Source: an uncultured beta proteobacterium
Lineage (GTDB): Bacteria > Pseudomonadota > Gammaproteobacteria > Burkholderiales > Burkholderiaceae_C
DNA: 64,000 nucleotides
NCBI GenBank assembly: GCA_903822435.1
Contig: CAIJPE010000397.1
Coordinates: 1-64,000, forward strand
Reading direction: 5' to 3'
Shown: piece by piece, positions 62,337-64,000 of the stretch
Numbering within the stretch: position 1 is the stretch's first letter
Layout: each line of letters starts with the position of its first letter
Notes under the pieces: generated by a model
What the model saw: only the letters and a program-made list of their open reading frames with translations
The model's database searches: none
Told to the model about the DNA's origin: nothing
Translations under genes and position numbers: made by a program

Positions 62337-63545
62337 ATGCGATCGCGAGTTCTCTCCGGCATGCGCCCCACGGGCGCCCTGCACCTCGGCCACTACCACG
62401 GCGCCCTGAAGAACTGGGTGCGGCTGCAGGACGAGTACGAATGCTTCTACTTCGTGGCCGACTGGCACGCCCTGACCACGCACTATGAAGAGCGCAGCGT
62501 GATGGAGCGCTACGTGTACGACATGGTGATCGACTGGATCGCCGCCGGCCTGGACCCCGAGCGCTGCACCATCTTCATCCAGAGCCGCATTCCCGAGCAT
62601 GCCGAGCTCTTCACGCTGCTGGCAATGGGCACGCCGCTGGGCTGGCTGGAGCGTGTGCCCACCTACAAGGACCAGATCGACAAGCTCAAGGACCGCGACC
62701 TCGCCACCTACGGCTTCCTGGGCTACCCGCTGCTGCAGGCGGCCGACATCCTGATCTACAAGGCCGCAGGCGTGCCGGTGGGCGAGGACCAGGCCTCTCA
62801 CGTGGAGCTCACCCGCGAGGTGGCCCGCCGCTTCAACAACCTGTACGGCCGCGCCCCCGATTTCGAAGCCCAGGTGGCCGCGACACTGGCCAAGCTGGGC
62901 AAGGACGACGCGCGCTACTTCGAAAGGCAGCGCAAGGCCTTCGGCGAAACCGGCGCACCCGAGGCGCTGGCCAAGGGCGAGGCGATCGTGGCCAAGGCCG
63001 CGGCGGGCGTGGCGGGCTGGACGGCCGACGACAGCGAGCTGTTGCTGGGCCACTTGAAGGGCGCCGGCAAGAGCATCCTGACGGAACCGCAGGCCCTGCA
63101 CACCGAGGTCGCCAAGCTGCCGGGCCTGGACGGCGCCAAGATGAGCAAGAGCTACGGCAACGCCGTGCTCATGCGCGACAGCCCCGAAGAGGTGACGAAG
63201 AAGATCCGCGGCATGACCACCGACCCGGCCCGCGTGCGGCGCACCGACCCGGGCACCCCCGAGAAATGCCCCGTGTGGCAGTTCCACCAGGTCTACAGCG
63301 ACGCACCGACCAAGGAGTGGGTGGTCAAGGGCTGCACCACCGCTGGCATCGGCTGCCTGGACTGCAAACAGCCGGTGATCGACGCCATCGTCCAGGAACA
63401 GTCGCCCTGGCGCGAGCGCGCCGAGCGGTACCTGACCAACCCCAAGCAGGTGCACTGGATCGTCGAGATGGGCACCGAGCGCGCGCGCACGGTGGCCCGA
63501 CAAACGATGAAGGACGTCCGCACGGCCATGGGCATCAGCTACTGA
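62337..63545 (+). CDS. trpS: Tryptophanyl-tRNA synthetase
   Basis: This enzyme charges tRNA-Trp. The 402-residue class I synthetase has the HIGH-type motif HLGH at residues 16-19, the adenylate-binding GYPLLQAADILIY near 129-141, and the KMSKS loop at 268-272. It is about 65 residues longer than the E. coli type because of an inserted segment (about residues 177-250) before KMSKS; such long forms are known in betaproteobacteria. Four cysteines cluster near CTTAGIGCLDC, where a metal could bind. A GACAAT (62288-62293) about 43 bases upstream of the ATG is a possible -10 box; no strong ribosome-binding site was seen. Confidence 0.95.
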   Translation: MRSRVLSGMRPTGALHLGHYHGALKNWVRLQDEYECFYFVADWHALTTHYEERSVMERYVYDMVIDWIAAGLDPERCTIFIQSRIPEHAELFTLLAMGTPLGWLERVPTYKDQIDKLKDRDLATYGFLGYPLLQAADILIYKAAGVPVGEDQASHVELTREVARRFNNLYGRAPDFEAQVAATLAKLGKDDARYFERQRKAFGETGAPEALAKGEAIVAKAAAGVAGWTADDSELLLGHLKGAGKSILTEPQALHTEVAKLPGLDGAKMSKSYGNAVLMRDSPEEVTKKIRGMTTDPARVRRTDPGTPEKCPVWQFHQVYSDAPTKEWVVKGCTTAGIGCLDCKQPVIDAIVQEQSPWRERAERYLTNPKQVHWIVEMGTERARTVARQTMKDVRTAMGISY

Positions 63546-63557
63546 GAGCCGCGGATC

Positions 63558-64000
63558 ATGAAAGAACTGCAGACGATTGAACTGAATCCCCCGGGCGAGG
63601 TGCGCTCGGTGGTCATCATCCTTCACGGCCTGGGGGCGGACGGCACGGATTTCCTGCCGATGGCCGATGAGCTGAAGCTGGAAGCGGTAGGGCCGGTGCG
63701 CTTCCTGTTTCCGCGGGCGCCGGTGCGGCCGGTGACGATCAACGGCGGGCATCCGATGCGGGCCTGGTACGACATCCTCACGGCCGACCTGGTGCGGCGC
63801 GAGGACGAGGCCGGGCTGCGGGAATCCATCCGGCTGGTGCACGCGCTGATCGACCGCGAGGTGGCACGCGGCGTGCCGGCCGAGCGCATCGTGCTGGGCG
63901 GCTTCTCGCAAGGGTGCGCCATCACGCTGGGCGCCGGCTTGCGCTACGGAAAGCGGCTGGCCGGGCTGGTGGGGATGTCGGGCTACATGCCGCTGCCCGC
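63558..64000 (+). CDS. Carboxylesterase/phospholipase family hydrolase (5' part only)
   Basis: This open frame continues past the window end, so it is not in the ORF track; 147 codons are visible. It is an alpha/beta hydrolase of the carboxylesterase/acyl-protein-thioesterase-like group: the oxyanion segment VIILHGLGADGTDF near residue 20-32, FPRAPVRPVTINGGHPMRAWYDI near 51-73, and the nucleophile elbow GGFSQGCA with Ser117. The catalytic Asp and His would lie beyond the end. It starts 12 bases after trpS with no strong ribosome-binding site and is probably co-transcribed with it. Confidence 0.88.
   Translation, partial: MKELQTIELNPPGEVRSVVIILHGLGADGTDFLPMADELKLEAVGPVRFLFPRAPVRPVTINGGHPMRAWYDILTADLVRREDEAGLRESIRLVHALIDREVARGVPAERIVLGGFSQGCAITLGAGLRYGKRLAGLVGMSGYMPLP

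Overview
This window reads as a chromosomal segment of a GC-rich betaproteobacterium, most likely order Burkholderiales near Comamonadaceae/Sphaerotilaceae. The reasons are a complete phaCAB cassette, a smc-zipA pair, dapC-dapD, map-glnD, lexA followed by a helix-hairpin-helix protein, an orphan LapD-type c-di-GMP receptor, strong third-codon GC bias, and dense ATGA/TGATG gene overlaps. No tRNA, rRNA, insertion sequence, phage gene or CRISPR array was found. The genus cannot be fixed from this sequence alone.

Region 1 (1-11961, all + strand) is an accessory catabolic and transport block. It holds the tail of an AtzH/DUF3225-like protein, a four-gene DppBCDF-type ABC importer, a GntR/FCD regulator, a BMP/PnrA-type importer (binding protein, two permeases, double ATPase), a formamidase-like amidase, a biuret-hydrolase-like cysteine hydrolase and a second paralogous cysteine hydrolase. 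Together they suggest uptake and stepwise hydrolysis of a small amide or ureide nitrogen source. The exact substrate is inferred, not shown.

Region 2 (11951-31368) is mostly housekeeping. It carries zipA and smc on the minus strand, then queF, a SET-domain protein, a secreted Cache protein with a chemoreceptor, dapC-dapD-pilU, prmB-yheS-DUF1697, the ohrR/ohr peroxide pair, an asparaginase divergent from SOS-controlled lexA and its HHH partner, two small unknown proteins, and msrA.

Region 3 (31453-45156) holds gcdH, a DUF218 protein, a Tim44-like membrane protein, a nitrilase-family hydrolase, purL (minus), then map-glnD-mnmH and two membrane proteins (DUF2189, DUF2788).

Region 4 (45176-56132, nearly all minus) holds a livGFHMK branched-chain-amino-acid-type importer and phaC-phaA-phaB for polyhydroxybutyrate. 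It continues with a small membrane protein (+), pgeF, a maleylacetoacetate/maleylpyruvate isomerase and a fumarylacetoacetate-hydrolase-family enzyme.

Region 5 (56240-64000) holds a NUDIX hydrolase, a LapD-like receptor with degenerate GGDEF and EAL sites, a fatty-acid desaturase, purN-rsmB, trpS and the start of a carboxylesterase.

Regulatory signals readable by eye include two tandem SOS boxes before lexA, a near-perfect palindrome over the ohrR promoter, a GntR-type palindrome before the BMP operon, promoters for liv and phaC, and several genes whose -10 box lies only 6-7 bases before the ATG, which suggests leaderless mRNAs. Most other long ORFs in the track are GC-rich shadows.
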